A stretch of 64,000 nucleotides of DNA from CAWHHZ01 sp963829355. GTDB taxonomy: Bacteria; Acidobacteriota; Thermoanaerobaculia; Gp7-AA8; JAHWKK01. Shown in pieces: positions 42,364 through 50,527 of this stretch. A program made the position numbers and the translations under genes. The notes under the pieces are model-generated. The model did no database searches and was not told the DNA's origin. It saw only the letters and a list, made by a program, of their open reading frames with translations. Where the stretch lies: NCBI GenBank assembly GCA_963829355.1, contig CAWHHZ010000009.1, positions 124,001 to 188,000 on the forward strand. The letters are read 5' to 3'. How positions within the stretch are numbered: the first letter of the stretch is position 1; each line of letters opens with the position of its first letter.

Positions 42364-43305
42364 TCAAGATTGCTCAGATTCGAGTGCCAGTATTTTGTGA
42401 CGCCCCCTGGTCTCGCCGATGAAGCTCGCCCACGGGCCGATCCATTTTTTCGAGAATCTGGCCATCCCGCCGTGGTGCAGTGGCGCGGTCAGCGTCGCTG
42501 TCGTGAAACCCGCACCCTCCATCCGCCGGAACGACTCCGAATAGAGCGGAAGAATCTTTCCCATCCTGCCGAGCGGCTTACGAATGAAGCTGCATGTGAA
42601 CCGGAGCGTGTCGGACGAAATCACATGCGTGATGTTCCAGCCGACGATCTGCCCGTCGCGCTTCAGACCGAGACTCGAGACCGGTTCGAATCCGAGCACG
42701 TCATGCTTCCACGGCTCGAGATCGGGGGCGATCCAACGCTCCTGGCGATTCGACTCCCGCAGAGCTTCGTACTCCTCACTCGTCAGGGAGCTCCACTCGA
42801 AGATCTCCCAGCCTGGACGCAATCTCTGGCGAGCGAGCCACGGTGCTGTTCTGGCCCGCGCCACATCGAGCTTGACTGACACCATCCTCGTGACCGGATC
42901 GCTCCAGCCACGGGAGTCGAGTAGCAGCTCGATCCAACGCACCGGCTCCTTTCCAGTCGTGTACGTCGTTTCAATTCGATCGAAGCCCGCCCGCAGCACT
43001 TCCTCCTCGATCGATTCGATCAGCCTTCGCGCGACCCCCCGTCCCCGGTGCGCAGGGGGGACGAATACCGAGAGGAGCTGCGGATGCTGCCCCCCCTCGG
43101 AGACAGGCAGGTCAGCGAGAGCGAGTCCTGCCGGCGCGCCATCTGCGATCGCCAGAACCGCGACCGGCTGAACGACCGAGGTCGCCGCCTCATTCGGCAG
43201 ACGCGGAGCTTCCGAGAGGCCCATGAGATGACGGTACGCCGGAAACGTCATCCCCGAGAACGCTTCTCCTTCGCCGCGCGCGAGTCTGCGAGTGATCAGA
43301 TTCAT
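42364..43305 (-). CDS. two-domain GNAT-family N-acyltransferase in the lanthipeptide operon
   Basis: This 313-residue protein has a GNAT acetyl-CoA-binding motif in its N-terminal half (LLSVFVPPAHRGRGVARRLIESIEEE, R/QxxGxG/A type). A second, more degenerate GNAT-like half follows (residues about 165-310, with LKRDGQIVGWNITHV and YSESFRRMEGAGF). The ATG overlaps the lanM stop (ATGA at 43302-43305) and has GGAGGG upstream, so its dose is tied to lanM. It may acylate the mature peptide's N-terminus or a side chain, as GNAT enzymes do in some RiPP pathways. A self-protection role is also possible. Confidence 0.87.
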   Translation of the reverse strand: MNLITRRLARGEGEAFSGMTFPAYRHLMGLSEAPRLPNEAATSVVQPVAVLAIADGAPAGLALADLPVSEGGQHPQLLSVFVPPAHRGRGVARRLIESIEEEVLRAGFDRIETTYTTGKEPVRWIELLLDSRGWSDPVTRMVSVKLDVARARTAPWLARQRLRPGWEIFEWSSLTSEEYEALRESNRQERWIAPDLEPWKHDVLGFEPVSSLGLKRDGQIVGWNITHVISSDTLRFTCSFIRKPLGRMGKILPLYSESFRRMEGAGFTTATLTAPLHHGGMARFSKKWIGPWASFIGETRGRHKILALESEQS

Positions 43306-46300
43306 CGCTTCCCTCCCAGAGAAAGAGTCAGTATCGATGGAAGCGCAGGATCGATTCGGCGCAGCAGCGACCATCCCACACCGGCGAGACCACGGAACAT
43401 GGTGAAGCTCGCGTGGCTGTCGCGGTGGCTGTCGAGGCGCCACCCCTCCTGCTGAGCCCTCGCGATCATTCGCGCGGACAGGTCGTTCGCCAGTTCTTCC
43501 GCACGCTCCCAACCGTGCCGCGCGGCCTCGGTAAGAAACTCGAGCCGCCCCGCATTACCGCAGCAGAGATGATCGACCGGGCCGAGACCCGACCGTTCGA
43601 CCGCGTCGAGGGCGCGCTCCACATCGTGCGAGCAATCGGTTCCGAGCTCCTCCGAGATCGCCAGACGCGACATTCCGATCCCCGCTGCTCCGTGACACCA
43701 TCCGTTGATCTTCGTCTCCGGTCCACGATCAGACATACGCCACGCTCCGCCTTCCAGAGCGCGCGTCTCATAGGAGATCGCTCGCGAGACGAGCTCGTCC
43801 GCACGCTCGTCACGCGCGGCGGATCGCGCGAGCGCGAGTGCGATCCCAGCGTTCCCGTGAGCGAGTCCGGTGAGCGCCGTTCCCCCTCCCGTCGGCCACA
43901 CGACCGCGCCGTCACGCTCGATTGCAGTGGAGATGAGCCTGTCCTGCGCAAGACTGGAAAGCTCCTGCGACTTCCGCGTAAAGAGACCACGCAACGCGAG
44001 AAGCAAACCGGCGGAACCTCCCTCGAGATCGAGACGCATGTCGTGCGCGATCATCGAGGGTTCGATCTGCGAGACGATCGTCGTCGCAATTTCGAGCCAT
44101 CCCTCTTCCGGGTCCAGATCGTTCATGACGTTCAGCCCGTAGACGATCGAACCGATGCCGTTCGCTCCCCCGACCGGTTCGTTGCGCATCAGAGCGGGAA
44201 GCGCGGGATCGGCTGCGAGCTGCCGGAGCGGTGCGAATGCGCCGACGCCAGTCTTCAAGAGAGTCCGGGTCTCGACGATCCGGCCGAGCGCGGCGAGAAA
44301 GAGTCCGATCCCGGTCAGTCCGTTGTAGAGAAAGAAGGCGTCACCGCGCGTGGCCCGATCCTTTTGATAGAGGAGCGCCGGGACCATCCAGATCGAGCTG
44401 CCATCCCGGCCCCGGATCGTGGCGCCTGCGATCCGGTCACCGATTCGACGGACTTCTTCGAGGAGGCGATCCCGCACGACCGCAGGAGCGGCACACCTCA
44501 ACGGATCGGACCCGCCATCGTGGAACCCGTGCCCGGACGTGCGAGTGAGAGCTCCACGAATCAACCCGAGCTCTTCGGACAAATCCGCGTCCCCGAGCGT
44601 TGCGAGCATTCTGCGTGACAGGGTCACACCATTCGCGGCGATGATGCTGTCCGGCTCAACCGGGGCGTCGACCTCTGAGAGAACCACAGGGATATCGAGC
44701 CGGTGCAGTGCCATCTGTTCGCCGCGCACGAGACGCCATCCCGGAGGCCTCGACACCGCGTGCATCGCCGGGCGGTTCAACGCCTCGCACAACATCGTCT
44801 CGAAGATACCGTCCCGGCTGTAGCGCGCTTCGCACATCCGGTCGATCGTCGCCGCATACTGACTGCTCGGTCTCAGGACGATCCGGCACGCCATTCCACC
44901 AGCCTTCGCCAGCCACTGATCGATTCCGGAAGAATTCTCGACGACGAACCGGTACATCTTCTCGAATCCGGCCGAGATCTGTTCGATCTTCTCCGCCGGG
45001 TCGAGCAGCGTCCCGTCGACCTCCATGAGGTTCTCCGAGGGGAGCCCCTCGGCGGGCCGGGACTCGTAGCCGATCCCGTTTTTTCCGATGCGGGTCCATG
45101 CCGTCACCGGAAGCCGGGAACGGTCGCCCCCTCGCCCCCGGAGGCCGGAGATGTCGTGCACGTGCCCATGCTGATCGCGAATCTCCATCTGCAGGAGACC
45201 CGTGGCCAGAGACGACCGATCCAGCCGCTCCCGTCCCTTCTCGATCGCGGTCACGATCGTGAGCTCCCGGCGCAGTTCCGGCTGCAGGAGCGCCTCGGCG
45301 TCGACCACGACGGGCCCTTCCGGGCTGGCGATCACGTTCTCCATATGAAGGTCCCTGCCACGAAGAAGGTGCGTCAGCATTGCGAGCGCGCCCGCACGTT
45401 CGTACCAGAGATCGATCTCCACCGCCGCGGGACCGGTGGTGACCGGCTCGACCCAGCCGTAGCCCTCCATCGCCATGACCCGGAACGACGGCGGTGCGGC
45501 GTCGAGTTGCGCGGCACACCACGAGAGCAGGTCGGACCACCACGCCGTGAGCGCCAGATCGCGCGGCTTGTAGATCAGATCGAGACCGCTTTCGAACGAG
45601 AGTCTCAGCACTCTTCGCCCGCCCATGTGCCGGTCCGACAGATGCCGCACCGACACCACGCGGTCGGCCGGAAGGGAGAATTCGCGTTGGATTGTGGCCG
45701 CGTCGCGCGAGATCCGCGCGTCGAGCTCGCGGATGCTGTCCACCCAGAGAAGCGTGAGCTCGGCCGCTCTGCGGGCGGCGAGCGGATACTGGAAAACGAA
45801 GGGCCGCAGATTCCGCCCCAGGAGATTGTCGAGAAAGTTCTCGTAGAGATCCGTTCCATCCGGATCGACATTCGCTGCCTGCGATCGGGCGGCATCGAAC
45901 AATTCGAGCATCGGCCTGCCACAGGCGCGCTGCAGATCCGTCATGAGCTGGGTCGCGAGGTCACGAACAGCGGATTCGGCGATCGTGCGAGGCATGGCGC
46001 CCAGCCGCGTGAGCCCGGCCTGCACGAAGCTCCCCCAGATTTCTGCGAACGGTATTGATGCGGATGCCGGTATGAGCTCGAGAATCGCCCGTGAAGCCGG
46101 CTTTTCGGGAAGTGCTCCGATCAGCTCGACCGCCTGACGGACGTGGGAAGGAATCGTCACCGCCTCCGCGCTGACAGCACGGACCAGATCGAGCTCATCG
46201 TAGCCATCCCATCGAAGACGCCTTCCGAGCAGGTCGGCACGATCGGGAGCGAGTGCCTTCATCCACATCGCGATCAGACGTCTCAGTCCCGGGTGACTCG

Positions 46301-46436
46301 GGAGGTCTTCGACCTCACCGCTCGAAGCTGTCGATGCCTCCAGCCGCTCCCATACGTTCATCGCCTGCCAGGCCAGCCGGTCGAAGGGAGAGAGTGCCGG
46401 TGAGTTGTCAGACTCTGTCGTGTGAGTGTCATTCAT
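43302..46436 (-). CDS. lanM: class II lanthipeptide synthetase LanM (CCG type)
   Basis: This 1044-residue bifunctional enzyme has an N-terminal kinase-like dehydratase domain (about 100-650) with LIYKPRDL and LLRGRDLHMENVIASPEG. It phosphorylates and eliminates Ser/Thr in the precursor core. The C-terminal LanC-like cyclase (about 690-1044) has GLAHGNAG (catalytic His) and zinc ligands Cys914 (GWCHGAAG) and Cys958-Cys959 (HLCCGNAG). The CCG replaces the usual CHG, as in ProcM-like enzymes, which are known for relaxed substrate use. It lies downstream of two NHLP-leader precursor genes, past a hairpin, and overlaps the GNAT gene. No clear ribosome site precedes its ATG. Confidence 0.97.
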   Translation of the reverse strand: MNDTHTTESDNSPALSPFDRLAWQAMNVWERLEASTASSGEVEDLPSHPGLRRLIAMWMKALAPDRADLLGRRLRWDGYDELDLVRAVSAEAVTIPSHVRQAVELIGALPEKPASRAILELIPASASIPFAEIWGSFVQAGLTRLGAMPRTIAESAVRDLATQLMTDLQRACGRPMLELFDAARSQAANVDPDGTDLYENFLDNLLGRNLRPFVFQYPLAARRAAELTLLWVDSIRELDARISRDAATIQREFSLPADRVVSVRHLSDRHMGGRRVLRLSFESGLDLIYKPRDLALTAWWSDLLSWCAAQLDAAPPSFRVMAMEGYGWVEPVTTGPAAVEIDLWYERAGALAMLTHLLRGRDLHMENVIASPEGPVVVDAEALLQPELRRELTIVTAIEKGRERLDRSSLATGLLQMEIRDQHGHVHDISGLRGRGGDRSRLPVTAWTRIGKNGIGYESRPAEGLPSENLMEVDGTLLDPAEKIEQISAGFEKMYRFVVENSSGIDQWLAKAGGMACRIVLRPSSQYAATIDRMCEARYSRDGIFETMLCEALNRPAMHAVSRPPGWRLVRGEQMALHRLDIPVVLSEVDAPVEPDSIIAANGVTLSRRMLATLGDADLSEELGLIRGALTRTSGHGFHDGGSDPLRCAAPAVVRDRLLEEVRRIGDRIAGATIRGRDGSSIWMVPALLYQKDRATRGDAFFLYNGLTGIGLFLAALGRIVETRTLLKTGVGAFAPLRQLAADPALPALMRNEPVGGANGIGSIVYGLNVMNDLDPEEGWLEIATTIVSQIEPSMIAHDMRLDLEGGSAGLLLALRGLFTRKSQELSSLAQDRLISTAIERDGAVVWPTGGGTALTGLAHGNAGIALALARSAARDERADELVSRAISYETRALEGGAWRMSDRGPETKINGWCHGAAGIGMSRLAISEELGTDCSHDVERALDAVERSGLGPVDHLCCGNAGRLEFLTEAARHGWERAEELANDLSARMIARAQQEGWRLDSHRDSHASFTMFRGLAGVGWSLLRRIDPALPSILTLSLGGKR

Positions 46437-46470
46437 ACAAGAAAAGGGAGGCGGCGCGAGCCGCCTCCCT
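46436..46470 (-). terminator. strong hairpin plus U-tract between precursor genes and lanM (attenuator)
   Basis: On the minus strand a perfect 11-bp stem (GGGAGGCGGC arm with a TCGC loop; 46445-46470) is followed directly by TTTTCTTGT, which runs up to the lanM ATG. This is an intrinsic terminator shape with a short, interrupted U-tract, so partial read-through into lanM is expected. It would keep precursor transcripts in excess over synthetase. Confidence 0.85.
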
Positions 46471-46491
46471 CACTTCGTTCACAGCGCTGGA

Positions 46492-46860
46492 TCAGAAAAC
46501 CGAAGCTTCGGTGTTGATCTGAACGCGCGTCGCGATTCCCGCGGCGTCGTTACAGGTGTAGGTGTTCCCGGAGTCACCGGAACCGGCGGATTCGCCGCTG
46601 CCACCCTTGCCGCCCGCAACCTGCTCGAGGTCGCTGTCGGAGAGCTCATCACCAGCTTCCGGAACGTACGGGACGACCAGATACAGCTTGTCGGCCGACT
46701 CCTGGACCGCCTCGACCTTCAGGCTCTCCGGAAAGTCGCGACCCATCTGCTTCTCGAGAACCTTCTTCGGGTTCTTCTTCAGCGACTCACGGTAGCTCGG
46801 ATCGTTCAGCGCGAATTCGTACATCAACGAGATCATTTCCTGTTTGGTAACTTCAGCCAT
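46492..46860 (-). CDS. NHLP-leader lanthipeptide precursor peptide 1
   Basis: This 122-residue RiPP precursor has a leader (residues 1-84) with the nitrile-hydratase-like pattern EMISLMYEFALNDPSYRESL, KNPKKVLEKQMG and VVPYVPEAGDELSDSDLEQ. It ends in VAGG, the double-Gly site for the C39 transporter. The core (85-122) is Gly/Ser-rich, then NTYTCNDAAGIATRVQIN, then TEASVF, with a single Cys103 and several Ser/Thr, so only one thioether ring is possible. ATG 46860 is chosen because it gives the same start as the second precursor. The hairpin downstream separates it from lanM. Confidence 0.95.
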   Translation of the reverse strand: MAEVTKQEMISLMYEFALNDPSYRESLKKNPKKVLEKQMGRDFPESLKVEAVQESADKLYLVVPYVPEAGDELSDSDLEQVAGGKGGSGESAGSGDSGNTYTCNDAAGIATRVQINTEASVF

Positions 46861-46976
46861 TTCGATTTCATCCTTTCGATACTGAGAATTGATTTCCGGT
46901 ATCGACATACCAGTACGCCGATCCGGGGCCCTCCACAATTGATCTGAAACCTGGACGTTCGCTTGCTCCGAACCGA

Positions 46977-47345
46977 TCAGAACACCGAGGCTTCGGTGTT
47001 GATCTGCACGCGAGTCGCGATTCCGGCCGCGTCGTTACAGGTGTAGGTGTTCCCCGAGTCAGCGGAACCGGCACTCTCGGCGTTGCCACCCTTGCCGCCG
47101 GCAACCTGCTCGAGATCGCTGTCGGAGAGCTCGTCTCCGGCTTCCGGAACGTACGGAACGACCAGGTACAGCTTGTCCGCCTGCTCCTGGACCGCCTCGA
47201 CCTTCAGGCTCTCCGGAAAGTCGCGACCCATCTGCTTCTCGAGAACCTTCTTCGGGTTCTTCTTCAGCGACTCGCGGTAGCTCGGATCGTTCAGCGCGAA
47301 TTCGTACATCAACGAGATCATTTCCTGCTTCGTTACTTCTGCCAT
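46977..47345 (-). CDS. NHLP-leader lanthipeptide precursor peptide 2
   Basis: This 122-residue precursor differs from precursor 1 by one leader residue (Gln for Ser at 55) and three core residues (Asn88, Ala89 and Ala95). The last 27 residues, including TYTCNDAAG and the C-terminal EASVF, are identical. This is a recent tandem duplication. AGAAAGGAAA stands about 8-15 bases upstream of the ATG. Being first in the row, it probably carries the main promoter in the 128-bp gap before the divergent oxygenase gene. The leader ends at VAGG as in precursor 1. Confidence 0.95.
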   Translation of the reverse strand: MAEVTKQEMISLMYEFALNDPSYRESLKKNPKKVLEKQMGRDFPESLKVEAVQEQADKLYLVVPYVPEAGDELSDSDLEQVAGGKGGNAESAGSADSGNTYTCNDAAGIATRVQINTEASVF

Positions 47346-47473
47346 GACACGTGTTTCCTTTCTGTCGTTGTTATATCGCCGCACCCGCGGGTCATCCACG
47401 AGGTGCCTCCGTAAATCGATTTTTGTTTGAGACCGAGTAATCCAGTACCTATGTTCATAACAAGGGCTGGACC

Positions 47474-48313
47474 ATGTTTCCGCTTCGCAATAACCCTCTA
47501 TTTTTCAGTAAGATACCAAAAGCAGGCATCAGTAATGACAACCATGGATGGAGCCCTGACTCCAGAGTTATGGAGCACACGTTCCAGTGCGCCTATACTG
47601 TGATGATGAAGCAGCTCGAACGGTTCAATCTTCTCGATGAAACGGCGGCCGCGGCGGTTCGCGAGGACGTGATGGCGCTCAGGAGCTCGTGGACCAGGCG
47701 CCATCCGAGCCTCCCCTCATTCACACTCGGTGCAGCAAGCTATCTCGATGCGCGACAAGCGGGAGCAGCCGCGTATCTGAGCCTGGCGAAGCAGCTCAAC
47801 CCGCAACTTTCCAAACGGTTCTCGAGCCTCCACGATGAGGTACTCGGGAGCCTCTCAGCATTCGTCGGCGATACCGTAAAAGTGACGAGCGAGCTCGCGC
47901 TCCCGGGCTTTCACATCTTCCTTGCCGACCGCGCTTTCGAGCAGCCCGTGGCCGACGTTCACTTCGACCTGCAGTACCAGTGGATCGACTGGCAGCAGTA
48001 CGGCGGGATCGACCCGCAGTCGCAGATCTCGTTCACGCTGCCCGTCCGAATCCCGAAGGGTGGCGCTGGGCTCACGATCTGGAAGAGCGACTGGATGTCG
48101 GTCGCCCACCTCGAACCGTCGGAGCGGGCGGCGAGGATCCGTGAGACGACCGAGCAGGTCGAGGAGAGGTACGAGCAGGGAGTGCTGGTGATTCACACCG
48201 GTCACTGGCTCCACCGGATCAGCCCGGCCCGCGACGTCCATCCCGACGATGAACGGATCACCCTGCAGGGTCATGCGATCCGGACCGGGAGTGGGTGGAT
48301 CGCCTACTGGTAG
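47474..48313 (+). CDS. 2-oxoglutarate/Fe(II) oxygenase-like protein
   Basis: This 279-residue soluble protein has a C-terminal double-stranded beta-helix. It carries an HxD iron motif (His163-Phe-Asp165 in DVHFDLQYQW), a distal His in VLVIHTGHWLHRIS and an Arg in DERITLQGHAI that would hold 2-oxoglutarate. It is divergent from the precursor genes, so a peptide-hydroxylating tailoring role is likely; Asp96 or Asp105 of the core are candidate targets. The N-terminus is uncertain: ATGs at 47570 and 47603-47606 could be the true start. The 3' end overlaps the convergent HAD-kinase gene by 10 bases. Confidence 0.8.
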   Translation: MFPLRNNPLFFSKIPKAGISNDNHGWSPDSRVMEHTFQCAYTVMMKQLERFNLLDETAAAAVREDVMALRSSWTRRHPSLPSFTLGAASYLDARQAGAAAYLSLAKQLNPQLSKRFSSLHDEVLGSLSAFVGDTVKVTSELALPGFHIFLADRAFEQPVADVHFDLQYQWIDWQQYGGIDPQSQISFTLPVRIPKGGAGLTIWKSDWMSVAHLEPSERAARIRETTEQVEERYEQGVLVIHTGHWLHRISPARDVHPDDERITLQGHAIRTGSGWIAYW

Positions 48314-49737
48314 CGAATGAAGTTCTCTTCGGGGCTTTCATCGAGGCGTCTCGAGATGTACTCCACATCGATCTCCGCCATCGCGCGCCGGTACGATCGT
48401 GTCCCGATGATGAGATACGGCTTCCGGCGAACCCGCTCGCGGAGCATCTGGATGATTCGCCCCTTCTCCGACTTCAGATGATGGTAGTAGTCGCACCAGC
48501 CACGGCCGAACGCTTCGAGGTTGTGCTGCCCATGCTCTTCCTCTTTGAGAAACGTGCGGCGGGCCCGCCGCGTGGCACGTTCGGTCAGGACACGTTTCCT
48601 GATCCGCTCTTCGAGCGCCGGCGTCTTCATCAGCGCGTCCGGATCGAACGGGTCATCGATTCCGTCCGTGTCGATCGCGAGATCGAAAAAGCAATGCTCG
48701 AGATCGATCATGTCGATGTGCGGCCGCCCATCGTTCCATGAAAGAAAGGCATTCCGCGGCCGGGCATCTGCGTTCGAGAAGATGAACGCAAAGGTCATGT
48801 GGCGTCCGATCTCGTAGCTGATCTCGGGGTCGATCTTTCCAGGCCACTTCTCTCCCGCCGCCTGGTCGATCAGAAGCAGCGGCTCCCGGCTACCGATCGT
48901 GCGGGCGCGACAGGTACCGAGTCCCGTCTCACGCTGAAGCCGGTATGCGAGCTCCTCGACGGCAGCACTCTCGGGGAGCGCGAATCGCTTCAGGTAACGA
49001 GTCTGTCCGTCCTGGCTGACTCGATAGACGAGGTTGTAGCTCCCCTGATCCGAATCGGGAACCGCCTCGATCTCATCGATCGAAGCCGACTCAGATGGAT
49101 CGAGCAATGGACTGAGGTCATCGAAGGAGAGAAGACCGAGTCGCGCGACGTCGGGAATCCAGCCGTCGCGATCTGCTCCGACTCCGACAGCCAGGAGTCC
49201 GGCCGCACGCGCCGCGGCGACGTCGTTCTGGTACGAGTCGCCGACCATCACCGCCTCCGAAGGCGCGACACCGAGTCGCTCTGTAATGGCAGCAAACACC
49301 GCCGGATCAGGCTTGATGATCCCTTCGTCGCACGAGAGAAAGAGCGCGTCGAACTGACTGATCAGCCCGGTCGTCTCGAGAGGCTCCTTGTGCGAGCTCG
49401 AGAGGTTCGATACGAGTCCGAGCTTGTAGTCCCGATGCTTCAGAAACGACAGCAGAGTGACCGCTCCCTGAAACGGGACGGCGCTCTGTTCCTCCGCGAC
49501 GAGAACATCGAGACACTGGCGAACCAGCGCCTCCCCTCCATCCGGCGCGAGTGTCGAGCAGAGATAGCGGGCAAACTCTTCCCGGGTCTCGAACGATCGC
49601 GTCATCAGCTCTTCGCGGACGAACCTGATCCACTCGCGCCCCGAGATGCCCAGCAACCGCGGCAGGCGCCGGTGCGCTGGAGGAGCGGTCGTCTCGAGAA
49701 GCGTCCCGTAAAGATCGAAGATGAACGCCCTGATCAT
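48304..49737 (-). CDS. HAD-family phosphatase fused to a kinase-like domain
   Basis: This 477-residue soluble protein joins two domains. Residues 1-215 are a HAD hydrolase (FDLYGTLLE with Asp8, LVSNLSSSH, IIKPDPAVF and MVGDSYQND). Residues about 230-460 look like an atypical kinase: GSYNLVYRV, TRYLKRF (Lys250), the catalytic-loop-like FSNADARPRNAFL (322-332) and IDMIDLEHCF (Asp345), a pattern seen in HipA/PI3K-like kinases. Phosphatase and kinase in one chain suggest reversible phosphorylation of a small molecule or peptide. It lies at the cluster edge, upstream of the precursors on the same strand. Confidence 0.75.
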   Translation of the reverse strand: MIRAFIFDLYGTLLETTAPPAHRRLPRLLGISGREWIRFVREELMTRSFETREEFARYLCSTLAPDGGEALVRQCLDVLVAEEQSAVPFQGAVTLLSFLKHRDYKLGLVSNLSSSHKEPLETTGLISQFDALFLSCDEGIIKPDPAVFAAITERLGVAPSEAVMVGDSYQNDVAAARAAGLLAVGVGADRDGWIPDVARLGLLSFDDLSPLLDPSESASIDEIEAVPDSDQGSYNLVYRVSQDGQTRYLKRFALPESAAVEELAYRLQRETGLGTCRARTIGSREPLLLIDQAAGEKWPGKIDPEISYEIGRHMTFAFIFSNADARPRNAFLSWNDGRPHIDMIDLEHCFFDLAIDTDGIDDPFDPDALMKTPALEERIRKRVLTERATRRARRTFLKEEEHGQHNLEAFGRGWCDYYHHLKSEKGRIIQMLRERVRRKPYLIIGTRSYRRAMAEIDVEYISRRLDESPEENFIRYQ

Positions 49738-49807
49738 CTCTTCTCGATCGTGCTGTTGCGTGCTCGTGTATACTCGATCATCGGTTCTCAGCGGGAGAGA
49801 CTACACC

Positions 49808-50527
49808 ATGAAAGCTTTGTCATTCATCATTCTGGCGTTGAGCCTCACTCCTGTCGCTGAGGCTCAACGCTACGAGCTCTCGGGGTTTTTCGGTTACGGC
49901 AGTGGCGGCCAGATGAAACTCGCTGACGCGCAATTGACCGACAACGAGTGGGTCGATATCGATATGGCGCGGCACGGATCGTACGGGCTTGCGCTCACCA
50001 TCGATGACAAGCTGCTCGACAAGTACGAGCTCGAGTTCCTGGTGCTTCGCCATGCCACGCAGTTCGAAGAGAAGCCCGAGCTCTTCTCCGAGACACCGGC
50101 CGGAGACTTTCCTCCAGGGGAGTTCACCTCGCTCGACGTCGACCGTACGGTTTTCATGGGCAGCGTCGTCTGGCGCACCAGGAACCTGACCCTGCAGCAG
50201 CGCCGCGAAGGAGCCATCGAGCCGTACTTCACGGCTGGCTTCGGTGTCAGTCAATTCACCGAGCACACGCCACTCCCGTCGATCTGGGCACCGACTCTGT
50301 CGGGAGGTGTCGGAGTACGGTATTACGTCTCGGAGCGTCTCTCGTTCCGACTCGACGCCAGGCTCTTTGTGGCAACTCCGGCAGGTGGACGGGAGGAGCG
50401 CATCGAGCGCGACATTCTCGACTGTGCCGCTCCGTGCTACCGCACCTACTCGTGGCCCGACGCCATCATCCAGAACGACGTGAGCTTCGGGCTGAGCTGG
50501 AAGTTCGATCATCTCCCTTCGCTGTAG
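49808..50527 (+). CDS. small outer-membrane beta-barrel protein
   Basis: This 239-residue protein has a clean signal peptide (MKALSFIILALSLTPVAEAQ) preceded by GGGAGAG, and about eight amphipathic strands with aromatic girdles (VGVRYYVSERLSFRLDARLF, near-terminal FGLSWKF). It resembles OmpA/OmpW-like eight-strand barrels but I cannot name a subfamily. Two Cys (DCAAPC) may form a disulfide. The first ATG of the open frame, 49721, overlaps the HAD-kinase gene and is not used. A gene-free stretch of 277 bp follows, in which I see no feature. Confidence 0.8.
   Translation: MKALSFIILALSLTPVAEAQRYELSGFFGYGSGGQMKLADAQLTDNEWVDIDMARHGSYGLALTIDDKLLDKYELEFLVLRHATQFEEKPELFSETPAGDFPPGEFTSLDVDRTVFMGSVVWRTRNLTLQQRREGAIEPYFTAGFGVSQFTEHTPLPSIWAPTLSGGVGVRYYVSERLSFRLDARLFVATPAGGREERIERDILDCAAPCYRTYSWPDAIIQNDVSFGLSWKFDHLPSL

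Noticed and set aside
43413..46058. Two long plus-strand frames opposite lanM
   Set aside because: Both are antisense shadows of lanM, produced by high GC; no motifs.
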